From assembly GCF_001458115.1 (NCBI RefSeq), contig NZ_CZRP01000011.1, forward strand, positions 682,001 to 746,000: a stretch of 64,000 nucleotides of DNA, written 5' to 3'. Both the position numbers and the translations under genes were made by a program. Positions 9,263 to 19,143 of this stretch are shown here, one piece after another (position 1 is the stretch's first letter; each line of letters opens with the position of its first letter). This DNA comes from Gracilibacillus massiliensis (lineage in GTDB: Bacteria > Bacillota > Bacilli > Bacillales > Amphibacillaceae). The notes below the pieces were generated by a model. The model saw only the letters and a program-made list of their open reading frames with translations. It was not told the origin of the DNA and searched no databases.

Positions 9263-9655
9263 TTACTCTAAGTTTTTGTTTGTGCTGACAATACCTAGCG
9301 TGCATCGTGATATAGCGATTAATTGTTTGTTTTTATCAACTATATTGATATTCCATACCATTGTTTTTTTCCCAATATGAATTGGTGTTGCTTGTGCAGT
9401 TATAGTGCCATCTTTTTTACCTTTCAGATGATTACAGTTAATTTCAATCCCTACAATTGCTTGTGAAGAAGGGTTGACATATTGCATACCACCAATACTT
9501 GCAGCGGTTTCTGCTAACGAAACAGTTGCTCCACCGTGCAAAAAACCCATCGGCTGTTTTACCGATCCTGTAATTGGCATTTCAACTGTTACTAGTTCTT
9601 TTGATTGTTTTGTTATGTTCATCTGTAATGCTTCCATTAATGTTTGATGTGTCAT
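9263..9655 (-). CDS. PaaI-family hotdog thioesterase, possible DHNA-CoA hydrolase
   Basis: A 130-residue hotdog-fold thioesterase. The conserved GFLHGGATVSLAETAAS contains the catalytic acid (Glu) and the HGG turn of the PaaI/YuxO group. It sits 29 bp downstream of menA on the same strand, with the other men genes diverging nearby. A role as 1,4-dihydroxy-2-naphthoyl-CoA hydrolase is therefore reasonable: it would remove CoA from the MenB product before prenylation by MenA. That role comes from context; sequence alone shows only an acyl-CoA thioesterase. Confidence 0.85.
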   Translation of the reverse strand: MTHQTLMEALQMNITKQSKELVTVEMPITGSVKQPMGFLHGGATVSLAETAASIGGMQYVNPSSQAIVGIEINCNHLKGKKDGTITAQATPIHIGKKTMVWNINIVDKNKQLIAISRCTLGIVSTNKNLE

Positions 9656-9684
9656 GTCTATTTCCTCCTAAGTCTTCTCTTAAT

Positions 9685-10629
9685 TTATAAAGACAATGGA
9701 AAAAGGATTTGCAACAAGAGAGAGAAACCTATTAATCCACCATAGAATGTATTCGTCTTAGCCGTTGCCGCCATTGCCGGGATCATTCCAACATTTGTGG
9801 TATTTGCTTGAAACGTTTTAACTGCTTCTCTAGCTTTAGAGATACTAAGTAAACTAATAATACTGTAAATAGGTAATAGTCCAGCGATAATAAAAGCAGC
9901 CGTTAAGGCATAACTTGTTAACATTAAACTGGATAATAATATAATCGCTTTGTTTCGACCAACTAAAATAGCAATCGTTTTACGCCCGTTTTCCTTATCT
10001 CCATCAAGATCCCGAATATTATTTGACAGTAAAATACATCCAATTAAAATGGCAATCGGAATAGAGATGACAAGTACCTGCCATGTGATAGCGAAGGTTT
10101 GGATATAGTAACTAATTCCAATAATGACCGTTCCCATTAAAAGACCAGAAAAAACTTCTCCAAACGGTGTATAGGCAATTGGAAGAGGTCCGCCCGTGTA
10201 TAAATAACCGATTAACATACATGCAAGTCCAATGACTGCGATCCACCAACTTGAAATGATACAGATGTAGATACCAAATAGAGCTGCTATTCCATAAAAG
10301 GTAAATGCTAACCTTTTGACGACAATTGGTTTTATACCGTCTCTAACAATGGTGCCACCTATGCCTACCGAATTTTCGTTATCTAAGCCTCTTACAAAAT
10401 CATAATACTCATTAAACATATTTGTTGCCGCTTGAATAAGTATAGCTGCAATTAACATCGCAATAAATACAAAAGGACGAAAAGTTCCATCTAAAATGGC
10501 AAGCATCGTTCCAACGAACACAGGAATAAATGAAGCAGTTAGTGTATGTGGTCTTAATAGTCTCCACCATATATGAAATCCCGGTTTCTCATTTAAGTGG
10601 TTTGCGTTTGAATCTGATTTATTTCCCAT
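9685..10629 (-). CDS. menA: 1,4-dihydroxy-2-naphthoate polyprenyltransferase
   Basis: The 314-residue UbiA-superfamily membrane enzyme attaches the polyprenyl tail to DHNA to make demethylmenaquinone. The first Asp-rich motif is NMFNEYYDFVRGLDNENSVG and the second SNNIRDLDGDKENGRKT. About eight membrane segments are visible. The start is the ATG after aaggagattatttacat; the upstream ATG at 10665 has no ribosome-binding site. It is divergent from menF. Confidence 0.95.
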   Translation of the reverse strand: MGNKSDSNANHLNEKPGFHIWWRLLRPHTLTASFIPVFVGTMLAILDGTFRPFVFIAMLIAAILIQAATNMFNEYYDFVRGLDNENSVGIGGTIVRDGIKPIVVKRLAFTFYGIAALFGIYICIISSWWIAVIGLACMLIGYLYTGGPLPIAYTPFGEVFSGLLMGTVIIGISYYIQTFAITWQVLVISIPIAILIGCILLSNNIRDLDGDKENGRKTIAILVGRNKAIILLSSLMLTSYALTAAFIIAGLLPIYSIISLLSISKAREAVKTFQANTTNVGMIPAMAATAKTNTFYGGLIGFSLLLQILFPLSL

Positions 10630-10860
10630 ATGTAAATAATCTCCTTGAAAAAAAGTAAGTAACATTATAAGTTTAGTGAATACTTAAATATGTGTCAATC
10701 TATTGTTTGAAACATTATTCAGCACCAAAGTTAAGTTTTTTGTTATACTAATAAAGGGTATATAACTAGTAGCATAAGTTATAACCTTTTAAAATATAAC
10801 AAATTATACTATAATGAATAGCGTTTATGATAAATGCCCTATTATATTGGAGGGTTACCA

Positions 10861-12252
10861 ATGATTGAAACAAAGGATTTAGATATAGATGGTGTGTTGC
10901 AAGCAGCACAGAAGCAATCAATAGGCAAGGCTGCACCAACCTTTGTAAGTATTACGGAACAAATAGCATGGATCGATCCAATCCAATTTTTTCAGGCTGG
11001 TAAAGGACTGCAAGAGAATAGAATGTTTTGGTCAAGTGCAGATCAATCTACACAATTTGTTGGTATTGGAGATGCTGTGCTTTTACAAAATCAAGACGGC
11101 TCTTATCACCAATTAACCAATGAATGGCAACAAGTGTTGAAAAATAGTTGGGTGGATAATCCATACGATAACTATAAAACAGGTCCGATTGCATTTGGGG
11201 GCTTTCCTTTTGACTCGGATGAAAAAGTCAACGAACTATGGAAAGGTTTTGAGGGAAGTCAATTTCGTGTGCCAACTTTTTTGTTGACGGTGGAATATGA
11301 TCGTGCATTCTTAACAACAACGGTCTATGTCAATGAGGAAAGTAACATCGATGAACTGTCAGCAGATCTAGTTACTAAAAGAAACCAGTTGATTCATGCC
11401 CCGAAGCCGATATTTGAGAAAAATGCAATTGTATTAAAACATGAAGTGGATCCTGTGCAGTGGAGAGAGTTAGTTGTCAAAGCCACGGACACGATTGAAA
11501 GAGAAGATGTCGATAAAATTGTATTAGCAAGAGAACTTCAAATCGAATTTGATGAAATATGTGATATTGGACAAGTTTTGAACACTTTAAAAAGTACACA
11601 AGAGCATAGTTTTGTTTTTGCATGGGAAAAAGATGATGTTTGTTTTGTAGGAGCTACACCGGAAAGACTAGTGAAAGTAGATAATCAACAATTATTTTCG
11701 ACTTGTTTGGCGGGTACTTCGCCAAGAGGAAAGTCTTTGAAAGAAGATAATTGGTATGGTCAACAATTACTTAACGATCAAAAGAATAGGGAAGAGCACC
11801 AGTTTGTCGTCGACATGATAAAAAATGCGGTACATTCATGTGCTAAGTATGTAGAAATTCCTGATCAACCAACATTATATCGATTGAAAAATCTGCAACA
11901 CTTATACACCCCTGTAAAAGCAGAGCTAAAAAAAGGATATACGTTATTAGATGTTGTTGAGAAATTACATCCAACACCTGCTTTATGTGGTTTTCCGCGT
12001 GAAAGTTCATTAGCATTTATCCGAAAGTTTGAGTTGTTGGAACGTGGTTGGTATGGTGCACCTATCGGTTGGTTTGATCAACATTTTAATGGTGAATTTG
12101 CAGTGGCTATTCGCTCGGCATTAATTGATCAGGATAAAGCTTCCTTGTTCGCTGGCTGTGGTGTAGTGAAGGGGTCTGATCCTGAAATCGAATACCAAGA
12201 AACAAACATAAAGTTTACACCTATGCTGCAGGCGCTTGGAGGATCAATATGA
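10861..12252 (+). CDS. menF: Isochorismate synthase
   Basis: A 463-residue chorismate-utilising enzyme that converts chorismate to isochorismate, the first step of menaquinone synthesis. The C-terminal chorismate-binding domain shows FVGATPERLV, CLAGTSPRGKS, REEHQFVVDMI, LHPTPALCGFPR and the terminal GCGVVKGSDPEIEYQET. The N-terminal ~200 residues are variable as usual. The start ATG (MIETKD) follows ggagggttacca. It overlaps menD by four bases (ATGA). Confidence 0.95.
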   Translation: MIETKDLDIDGVLQAAQKQSIGKAAPTFVSITEQIAWIDPIQFFQAGKGLQENRMFWSSADQSTQFVGIGDAVLLQNQDGSYHQLTNEWQQVLKNSWVDNPYDNYKTGPIAFGGFPFDSDEKVNELWKGFEGSQFRVPTFLLTVEYDRAFLTTTVYVNEESNIDELSADLVTKRNQLIHAPKPIFEKNAIVLKHEVDPVQWRELVVKATDTIEREDVDKIVLARELQIEFDEICDIGQVLNTLKSTQEHSFVFAWEKDDVCFVGATPERLVKVDNQQLFSTCLAGTSPRGKSLKEDNWYGQQLLNDQKNREEHQFVVDMIKNAVHSCAKYVEIPDQPTLYRLKNLQHLYTPVKAELKKGYTLLDVVEKLHPTPALCGFPRESSLAFIRKFELLERGWYGAPIGWFDQHFNGEFAVAIRSALIDQDKASLFAGCGVVKGSDPEIEYQETNIKFTPMLQALGGSI

Positions 12253-13997
12253 GTCATATTACATCTTTAACAAAGTATGTCGGTAATTTTGTTGATCAGC
12301 TTTACCAAAGTGGGGTGCGGCATGTTGTAGTTTCACCTGGCTCACGATCGACACCTCTTGCATTAACATTTGCTGAATATGGAGCATTTAAATTATGGGT
12401 AGATATTGACGAACGTTCGGCAGGATTTTTTGGTTTAGGAATTGCGAAAGAAACCAAACAAGCAGTCGTACTGGTATGTTCATCTGGTACGGCTGCCGCT
12501 AATTATTTTCCAGCTATTATTGAAGCTTACTATAGCAGAATTCCTTTAATTGTTTTAACTGCCGACCGCCCTCATGAGTTACGTGATGTGGGTGCTCCAC
12601 AAGCGATTGATCAAATCAAGATCTATGGTAATTATGTTAAATGGTTTCAAGAAATGGCGTTGCCGGAAGCAACCGAAAACATGTTACAATACGCAAGAAA
12701 TCATGGCGACCGTGCAGTACAACAATCATTATTTCCTATAAAAGGACCAGTCCACCTTAATTTTCCATTTCGTGAACCACTGATACCTGATTTTACGGAA
12801 AATGATGTGTGGGGAGCAACTTCTCAAGAAGTAACTCATTTTCACACTAGAAAATCTCAGTTAGATCAGACTACAATAGCTGCGATTCAGAATAAAATAG
12901 GTGAATCTAGGCGGGGATTAATTGTTTGTGGACCGCATGACGATCCGAAACTAGCAGAGTCCATTCTGCAATTGGCTAAAGCTTGGCAGATGCCTATTCT
13001 TGCTGATCCATTATCCTACTTAAGGGATGTAAAAAACGAAGATTTCCTTATAGAAAGTTATGACAGTATCTTGAAATCAAAGCAAGTGCGTGAACGACTT
13101 AATGTGGACATTGTTATTCGATTTGGAGCAATGCCTGTATCCAAAGCTTTTTTGCAACTAGTACAGGAAAAAAACATTTTGCAGTTTATTATTGATGAAG
13201 AAATTAGCTATCGTAATCCATCTATCAAAGGGGCAGACTATATTGATGGTCACCCACAAGAGATTGCCAGACAACTAGCGCAACTTTCGGTTTCAATGGA
13301 TTCAAGCTGGTTATCCTTATGGCAATCCTTAAATAAACAGACAAAAGAAATATTAGCTCGAGATCACCAGCTATTAACAGAAGGAACGGCTGTACAAGGG
13401 ATTCAATCATCCATTCCAAAAGAGAGTACGCTTTTTGTAGGTAATAGCATGCCAATTCGTGACGTAGATACCTTCTGGTTTGCTAGTGATAAAGAAATAA
13501 CGATATATGCTAATCGTGGTGCAAATGGAATCGATGGTATTTTATCTACTGCTATAGGTACAGCGGTCACGGGAAAACATGTCACGCTATTAGTGGGGGA
13601 CATTTCTTTCTTACATAGTATGAACGGTCTATTATTGACCAAAAACTATTCGTTTAACCTTACAATTGTCTTAATTAACAATCAAGGTGGTGGCATCTTT
13701 TCCTTTTTACCGCAAGCACAAGCGGAAAATGTTCATTATGAAATGTTATTTGGAACGCCCCAACATATTTCAATGGAAAAGGCGGCAGCTTTATACGATA
13801 TCGACTACCATGCTGTCGAAGATTGGCAACAATATCTTAGCGCTTTAAACATAAGTTATATGAAAGGCGGCGTATCTCTGATAGAGGTACAGACGATTCG
13901 CGATGAAAATGTCAATTGGCATCGAACAAAATGGCAAGAAATAGAAAAGAATTCGTTATCTGTTTTGGAGGAAAATAGCGATGCTCGTCAAGACTAG
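12249..13997 (+). CDS. menD: SEPHCHC synthase (MenD), thiamine-diphosphate enzyme
   Basis: The 582-residue ThDP enzyme condenses isochorismate with the succinic semialdehyde unit from 2-oxoglutarate. The N-terminal PYR domain has VVVSPGSRSTPLALTFAEYG. The C-terminal PP domain has the metal/diphosphate motif GDISFLHSMNGLL, with NNQGGGIFSFLPQA after it. Length is typical. It overlaps menF by 4 bp and menH by 17 bp, so the three genes are translationally coupled. Confidence 0.96.
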   Translation: MSHITSLTKYVGNFVDQLYQSGVRHVVVSPGSRSTPLALTFAEYGAFKLWVDIDERSAGFFGLGIAKETKQAVVLVCSSGTAAANYFPAIIEAYYSRIPLIVLTADRPHELRDVGAPQAIDQIKIYGNYVKWFQEMALPEATENMLQYARNHGDRAVQQSLFPIKGPVHLNFPFREPLIPDFTENDVWGATSQEVTHFHTRKSQLDQTTIAAIQNKIGESRRGLIVCGPHDDPKLAESILQLAKAWQMPILADPLSYLRDVKNEDFLIESYDSILKSKQVRERLNVDIVIRFGAMPVSKAFLQLVQEKNILQFIIDEEISYRNPSIKGADYIDGHPQEIARQLAQLSVSMDSSWLSLWQSLNKQTKEILARDHQLLTEGTAVQGIQSSIPKESTLFVGNSMPIRDVDTFWFASDKEITIYANRGANGIDGILSTAIGTAVTGKHVTLLVGDISFLHSMNGLLLTKNYSFNLTIVLINNQGGGIFSFLPQAQAENVHYEMLFGTPQHISMEKAAALYDIDYHAVEDWQQYLSALNISYMKGGVSLIEVQTIRDENVNWHRTKWQEIEKNSLSVLEENSDARQD

Positions 13998-14784
13998 AAA
14001 TAACGAGTACTGGGTGGAACGTTATGGGAAAGGAAAGCCGATTGTTTTTTTACATGGTTTTACCGGCTCCACCCAGACATGGCAGTCGATCATTTCGTTT
14101 TTTCCGAAAAATGAATGTATTTTGATTGATCTGCCTGGTCATGGGCAGACAAAAGCAAGTGTGAAGTCAATGGAAGATTGTTGTGCTGATCTTAAAATGC
14201 TTTTAGCTCATTTACAATTAGATGAAATAGATTTAGTCGGGTACTCAATGGGAGGTAGGACAGCACTTTCTTTTGCTTGTTACTATCCAGAAATCATTCG
14301 CACTTTAATTTTAGAAAGTGCTTCTCCAGGATTAAAAGCCAAGCAAGATCTACATGAACGACAGGAAAAAGACGCACAATTAGCTGATTTTATTTTACAT
14401 CATACAATAGAGGACTTCGTTGATAAATGGGAGAATATCCCCTTATTTGATTCACAAAAGCAACTCCCTTTTGAAAAACGTTTGGCTATTAGAGAAGAAC
14501 GATTAAATCAGGATAAAAGAGGTTTATCCGCTTCATTACAAGTAATGGGGACTGGTGTTATGCCTTCTTTGTGGAATAAGCTCTCCGATTTAACTTTACC
14601 TGTGTTATTAATCGTCGGTGAGTGGGATCAAAAGTTTGTCACGATCAATCAAAAGATCAATCAATCCCTGCCAAATAGCAAATTGGTAGTGATCGAAGAA
14701 GCTGGACATGCAATTCATGTGGAACAATCAAAAATTTTTGGTACAATAGTAGAAGACTTTATTATGACGCAAACTTCCAGATAA
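13981..14784 (+). CDS. menH: SHCHC synthase (MenH), alpha/beta hydrolase
   Basis: A 267-residue alpha/beta hydrolase with LHGFTGSTQTWQ (oxyanion), the nucleophile elbow GYSMGGRTALS, the Asp region VGEWDQKF and His in AGHAIHVEQ. In a men operon directly after menD this is MenH, which eliminates pyruvate from SEPHCHC. The start is ATG at 13981, eight bases after ggaggaaaatagcg begins, inside the menD end. Confidence 0.93.
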   Translation: MLVKTRNNEYWVERYGKGKPIVFLHGFTGSTQTWQSIISFFPKNECILIDLPGHGQTKASVKSMEDCCADLKMLLAHLQLDEIDLVGYSMGGRTALSFACYYPEIIRTLILESASPGLKAKQDLHERQEKDAQLADFILHHTIEDFVDKWENIPLFDSQKQLPFEKRLAIREERLNQDKRGLSASLQVMGTGVMPSLWNKLSDLTLPVLLIVGEWDQKFVTINQKINQSLPNSKLVVIEEAGHAIHVEQSKIFGTIVEDFIMTQTSR

Positions 14785-14861
14785 GTTTCGTCGTGGATAG
14801 CAGAAGTTTTAATACTTAGATTGATGGAAGTCTCAATCGATAAATAAGAGGAGGACAAACG

Positions 14862-15680
14862 ATGACAGTAGAATGGGTAAGTGAACGTAGCTACGAAGAT
14901 GTGTTATATGAAACATATAATGGTATTGCAAAAATAACGATTAACCGTCCAGAGGTGCGAAATGCTTTTCGTCCGCAGACGGTAAATGAACTAATCGACG
15001 CTTTTACATATGCGCGTGATGATTCCAAAATTGGTGTGATCGTGCTAGCTGGAGCAGGAGAAAAAGCTTTCTGTTCAGGTGGAGATCAAAAAGTACGTGG
15101 TCATGGTGGTTATGTTGGAGAAGATGAAATTCCGCGTCTAAATGTTTTAGACTTACAGCGTTTAATTAGGGTAATTCCTAAACCCGTTGTCGCCATGGTT
15201 TCAGGCTATGCAATTGGTGGCGGACATGTACTGCACGTTGTATGTGATTTAACGATTGCAGCAGATAATGCTATTTTTGGCCAAACAGGACCTAAAGTAG
15301 GAAGCTTTGATGCTGGTTATGGTGCTGGATTACTAGCTCGAATCGTAGGACATAAGAAAGCTCGTGAAATTTGGTATTTATGCCGTCAATATAATGCCCA
15401 AGAAGCGTTAGATATGGGCTTAGTAAACACGGTGGTTCCGCTAGACAAACTAGAGGAAGAGACGGTGCAATGGTGTGAGGAAATGTTAGAAAAATCGCCA
15501 ACAGCGCTACGTTTCTTGAAAGCTTCGTTTAATGCTGATACAGATGGATTAGCAGGCTTACAACAAATGGGTGGAGATGCTACATTGCTTTATTATACAA
15601 CAGATGAAGCAAAAGAAGGTCGCGATGCGTTTAAAGAAAAACGTAAGCCAGACTTTAAAAAATTCCCACGTTTCCCTTAA
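14862..15680 (+). CDS. menB: 1,4-dihydroxy-2-naphthoyl-CoA synthase
   Basis: A 272-residue crotonase-fold enzyme that cyclises o-succinylbenzoyl-CoA. Diagnostic segments are [12 protein letters not shown] (oxyanion hole), [34 protein letters not shown] and the MenB-specific [18 protein letters not shown] follows aagaggaggacaaacg. The gap to menH is 77 bp. A palindrome and a large repeat follow, separating it from menE. Confidence 0.97.
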   Translation: MTVEWVSERSYEDVLYETYNGIAKITINRPEVRNAFRPQTVNELIDAFTYARDDSKIGVIVLAGAGEKAFCSGGDQKVRGHGGYVGEDEIPRLNVLDLQRLIRVIPKPVVAMVSGYAIGGGHVLHVVCDLTIAADNAIFGQTGPKVGSFDAGYGAGLLARIVGHKKAREIWYLCRQYNAQEALDMGLVNTVVPLDKLEEETVQWCEEMLEKSPTALRFLKASFNADTDGLAGLQQMGGDATLLYYTTDEAKEGRDAFKEKRKPDFKKFPRFP

Positions 15681-15692
15681 TATACGATTAGC

Positions 15693-15740
15693 GAAATCCA
15701 AACGATTATCAGGATAGACTATGAAATCGTTTGGATTTTC
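15693..15740. repeat. Repeated palindrome, copy 2 (terminator-like after menB)
   Basis: aaatccaaacgattatcagg...aaatcgtttggatttt begins 13 bp after the menB stop. The T-run makes it a plausible terminator of menFDHB. It is the same palindrome as at 9169 and 58281. Confidence 0.75.
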
Positions 15741-15753
15741 ATGTGTATTAGCA

Positions 15754-16280
15754 TGATTGTGCGACGTAACTCTAGTGGTAATTTTGAAATGGTGGTTGTG
15801 TTTAGTAACCGCTCCGGCTTGTCGGCTTCCCTTTCCGCGGGTTTTTCTCCTCAGCTAACTTTTTAAGCAAAGTGCGCTTAAAAAGTGGATCTTCGGATAA
15901 AAACATCCCGCAGGAGTGGAAGCCGACGCCTGCGCTTATCAATGCTTTACAACTAAAGTAAGAATAAAAATGTTGGCTTTATTCCCTATTGATCATAAAT
16001 GACTTCTAGAATTACTTATCATTATTAGCAATTTAAGCTTATATTTGTAACAATCCAAAATCCTAGCATTTGCAATAGTTGTAGAATTCCTTTGAGCGGA
16101 GGCGGCCACTTCCACTCCTGTGGGATTGTTTTCCATGAAGATCCACTTTTCCATGCGGTTTTTGCTTGGAAAAGTTAGCTGAATGGAAAACCCCATGGAA
16201 AGGGAAGAGGGCAAGCCGTAGCGGTTTTTAGCTGTTCCAAATTATCAAAATGACTACCAAAGTTATGTCGCATAATCCTT
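15754..16280. repeat. Copy D of the palindromic repeat, complete
   Basis: A full-length example. The left end (gattgtgcgacgtaact) is inversely repeated at the right end (gttatgtcgcataatc). Each half holds a GC-rich hairpin arm (15815-15935 and 16095-16230) with the agctaactttt/aaaagtggatct stem. The AT-rich centre (about 15945-16090) is bounded by the inverted pair ctttacaac / gttgtag. It fills the menB-menE gap; no gene is seen. Confidence 0.85.
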
Positions 16281-16376
16281 TAATTGCGCAATAATACATA
16301 TTACATCATTCGTGTTAGAATCTAAATAATAGTTATGTCCCAGTCTCTTTACTAGTATCCATCGTGGAGGTGTGTT

Positions 16377-17789
16377 ATGGAACATTGGTTAAATAAGAGG
16401 GCAGTCCTATCGCCTAATCAGATTGCAATTGAAACGGAAGATCATTCTGTGACTTTTCTTCAGTTGCAACAAAAATCACAACAATTTGCTCGTCAGTTAA
16501 ATAACCTTAAGCCAAATGGTCATATTGCGATTTTATCCGACAATTCGATCGATATGGTGGTTGCCTTTTGGGCGTGTACATATATACATACACCTGTTGT
16601 GTTTCTAAATACGAGATTGTCTATAGCAGAATGGCAACAACAATGTAACGATGCAGATGTCGGTCTTATTCTTACATCATCTCGTTATTTGGAAAAAGCT
16701 AAACATCTTCATGTGTCACTGGAATCCTTTTTCGCAATAAAAAAATTAACTATAAGTGAGGATCCACTCGTAGATGAAATAGATATGGAAAAAGTTTGCT
16801 CGATGATGTTTACTTCGGGAACTACTGGCAGAGCAAAGGCTGTTCAGCATACCTTTGACAATCATTGGTCAAGTGCTGTTGCATCTTCTCTGAATCTTGG
16901 ATTGTTCCCTGAGGATAAATGGTTGGCTTCTTTGCCGTTATTTCATATTGGCGGACTATCGATTTTAATAAAAAGTGTAATTTATGGCATGCCGATATAT
17001 TTGCTAGAAAAATTTGATGCAGAACAGGCACACAAAGCAATTATGGAAGATCAAGTTACGATCATATCAGTAGTTGCAGTAACATGTTCACGCTTATTAG
17101 AAAGAATGGGTACCGAATCCTATCCAGATTCATTTCGTTGTATGTTATTGGGCGGTGGACCAGCTCCAAAACCATTATTAGAACAGGCTAAAGTGAAGCA
17201 GGTACCTATTGTTCAAACCTATGGCATGACCGAAACCTGTTCACAAATCGCTACATTGAATGAAAAAGATGCTTTGCGAAAGTTAGGTTCTGCAGGAAAG
17301 CCACTTTTCACTGCGTCATTAAAAATTATCGATGAAAAAGGAGAATGTATTCCTAATCAAATCGGAGAAATACTGGCGAAGGGGCCAATGGTTTCACCAG
17401 GTTATTATCAACATAAGAAACAAAGTAATGAATGGTTGCGAACAGGGGATTTAGGTTATTTCGATGAAGAGGGTTTTCTTTATGTTGTTGATCGTCGCAG
17501 TGATTTAATTATTTCTGGTGGAGAGAATATCTATCCTGCTGAAATCGAAGAAGTTCTTTTGACTGTGGACGGCGTCATGGAGGCAGGAGTGACAGCGCAG
17601 GAAGATAGGGAGTGGGGACAAGTGCCAGTAGCGTATATAGTAAAAAATGATAAACAAATAACCACGGATCATATAAAAGATTATTGTAAAGAACGCTTGG
17701 CAAATTTTAAAGTTCCTAAACAAATTCACTTTCGCGATCAGCTTCCTAGAAATGCTACCAATAAATTACAACGACATAAACTAAAATAG
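16377..17789 (+). CDS. menE: o-Succinylbenzoate-CoA ligase
   Basis: A 470-residue acyl-adenylate-forming enzyme that activates o-succinylbenzoate with ATP and CoA. Motif MMFTSGTTGRAKAVQHT is the P-loop-like A3 region, VQTYGMTETCSQ is A5, LRTGDLGYFDEEGF is A7 and GGENIYPAEIEEV is A8. The A10 lysine is in RNATNKLQRHK. ATG follows tggaggtgtgtt. No menC follows, unlike many Bacillus men clusters; a terminator comes next. Confidence 0.95.
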   Translation: MEHWLNKRAVLSPNQIAIETEDHSVTFLQLQQKSQQFARQLNNLKPNGHIAILSDNSIDMVVAFWACTYIHTPVVFLNTRLSIAEWQQQCNDADVGLILTSSRYLEKAKHLHVSLESFFAIKKLTISEDPLVDEIDMEKVCSMMFTSGTTGRAKAVQHTFDNHWSSAVASSLNLGLFPEDKWLASLPLFHIGGLSILIKSVIYGMPIYLLEKFDAEQAHKAIMEDQVTIISVVAVTCSRLLERMGTESYPDSFRCMLLGGGPAPKPLLEQAKVKQVPIVQTYGMTETCSQIATLNEKDALRKLGSAGKPLFTASLKIIDEKGECIPNQIGEILAKGPMVSPGYYQHKKQSNEWLRTGDLGYFDEEGFLYVVDRRSDLIISGGENIYPAEIEEVLLTVDGVMEAGVTAQEDREWGQVPVAYIVKNDKQITTDHIKDYCKERLANFKVPKQIHFRDQLPRNATNKLQRHKLK

Positions 17790-17883
17790 GGCAAAAAATT
17801 CTTGACGAATGACTTTTTCTTTTCGTGAAATCGAGCAGGTCGCCAAGTAAAAAAATTGTCTTATTTATTCTAGTTCAAACCAG

Positions 17884-17928
17884 AAAATAGCTTACCCATT
17901 TGGTCAGAATAGGGGGGGCTATTTTTTT
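17884..17928 (+). terminator. Terminator downstream of menE
   Basis: aaatagc pairs with gctattt across a 26-base loop region and is followed by a run of seven T, about 95 bp after the menE stop. Nothing else is recognised in 17790-18168 apart from a -10-like TAAAAT region near 18080. Confidence 0.65.
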
Positions 17929-18168
17929 GCTTTTAAAATAGCGCCAACGACAGCAATTAGTGCGATGAGTCTTCGTAACCACATAAGTTAAGGGATTGTA
18001 AAGGTGGTAGGTGGTAGTTTTGCGCGACAATTATAAAGAGATAGTTTTTCATTAGCTTTTTTTATTTCTATTTTATGGTAAAATATGTATTAGGAGGTTA
18101 AGCAAACTGAACTGAAGCTTAGTTCTAACAGGTGTGTTTCCTATCATTTAAAAAAGGGACTGAATATT

Positions 18169-18663
18169 TTGAAGGTGAAATTTTGTCACATAAGTTATTT
18201 TTTTGCGCTTATTGTCCTTTCTTTCATGTCTTTTTTTATAATCTTTGGCGCGGGATTCGCTGGAAAAATTAACCTGTTTATTTTGGTTATTCCTTTTGTT
18301 TTAAGTACGCTATGGCTTAGTGATTACACTTGGCGTTTTCTAAGTTTGAAATCGGATGCAGATAAGATACAGTTAATTTATCCTGCTAAAAATTGGACGT
18401 TTATCAGTATATTTCTTTCTGGTATTTTGATAGTATATAGTCTATTTCTAACAACTTTGGTCCCTACCCCAATAAAAGATGTTCCACCATATATGTTTTT
18501 GGGAACATCTGCTATGTTGCTTTTGATGTGGTATGGGCTTCTATATAGATATACAAAAAACAAAATAGATAAAATCCAGTTGGTGTTGGGTTCGATTCTT
18601 ATCGTAGTTTCTTCGGTGTACACCTACAAAATCTGTGAATTTTATGCGATGCAATTTTTTTAA
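18169..18663 (+). CDS. Hypothetical membrane protein
   Basis: A 164-residue, very hydrophobic protein with about five predicted membrane segments and no soluble domain. I do not recognise a family. The proposed start is TTG at 18169, with aaaaaggga about ten bases upstream; a GTG two codons later is possible. It opens a group of three small membrane-protein genes in the same direction. Confidence 0.6.
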   Translation: MKVKFCHISYFFALIVLSFMSFFIIFGAGFAGKINLFILVIPFVLSTLWLSDYTWRFLSLKSDADKIQLIYPAKNWTFISIFLSGILIVYSLFLTTLVPTPIKDVPPYMFLGTSAMLLLMWYGLLYRYTKNKIDKIQLVLGSILIVVSSVYTYKICEFYAMQFF

Positions 18664-18776
18664 TGAAAAGGATTTAGTTCTATTTACATATATAGAAAAA
18701 CGTTGTAGTTTGAACAAAACTAGGTAAATAAAACAAAATAGAATATTATTACGTTACTAAAAGCAGGGGTGATTGC

Positions 18777-19022
18777 GTGTTAGTATATGTTCCAGTTGCA
18801 ATAGGGTTTGGAATTGGCATTGTCATATTATTTTTAACCAAATGGCTTAAGAATGCACATACTTCTTTTTCAAAAATTCCTTCATTGATTGGTTTTATCG
18901 CTTTTGTAGTATTAATGGTAGTAGCTATTTATGTTGTTAGAGGTTTTGAAGGTGCTGCATATATTTATTTAGCTGTCACAATCTTACTTTTTTCTATTGT
19001 TTCCTTTGCTAAGTCTGTTTGA
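18777..19022 (+). CDS. Small membrane protein, YesK-like
   Basis: An 81-residue protein with three predicted membrane helices. The GTG start follows ggggtgattgc. The last two helices, with the linking RGFEGAAY, resemble in layout the NGWEGMTYG segment of the next gene, so the two may be paralogues of the YesK-like type. Function unknown; family call is tentative. Confidence 0.55.
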   Translation: MLVYVPVAIGFGIGIVILFLTKWLKNAHTSFSKIPSLIGFIAFVVLMVVAIYVVRGFEGAAYIYLAVTILLFSIVSFAKSV

Positions 19023-19143
19023 AAATAGATACATTCTGCAATTACAAAGAAATCTCACATTTAGGGAGCTTTCTTCACAATTTAGTGGAAAACAACTTTT
19101 GATAGTAATTTTTCAACTTATTTAACACAAGGAGGTTACTTGA

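Noticed and set aside
17919-17984. 21-residue hydrophobic peptide frame on the minus strand (MWLRRLIALIAVVG...)
   Set aside because: No ribosome-binding site, and its end lies in the menE terminator stem; too short to support as a gene or toxin.
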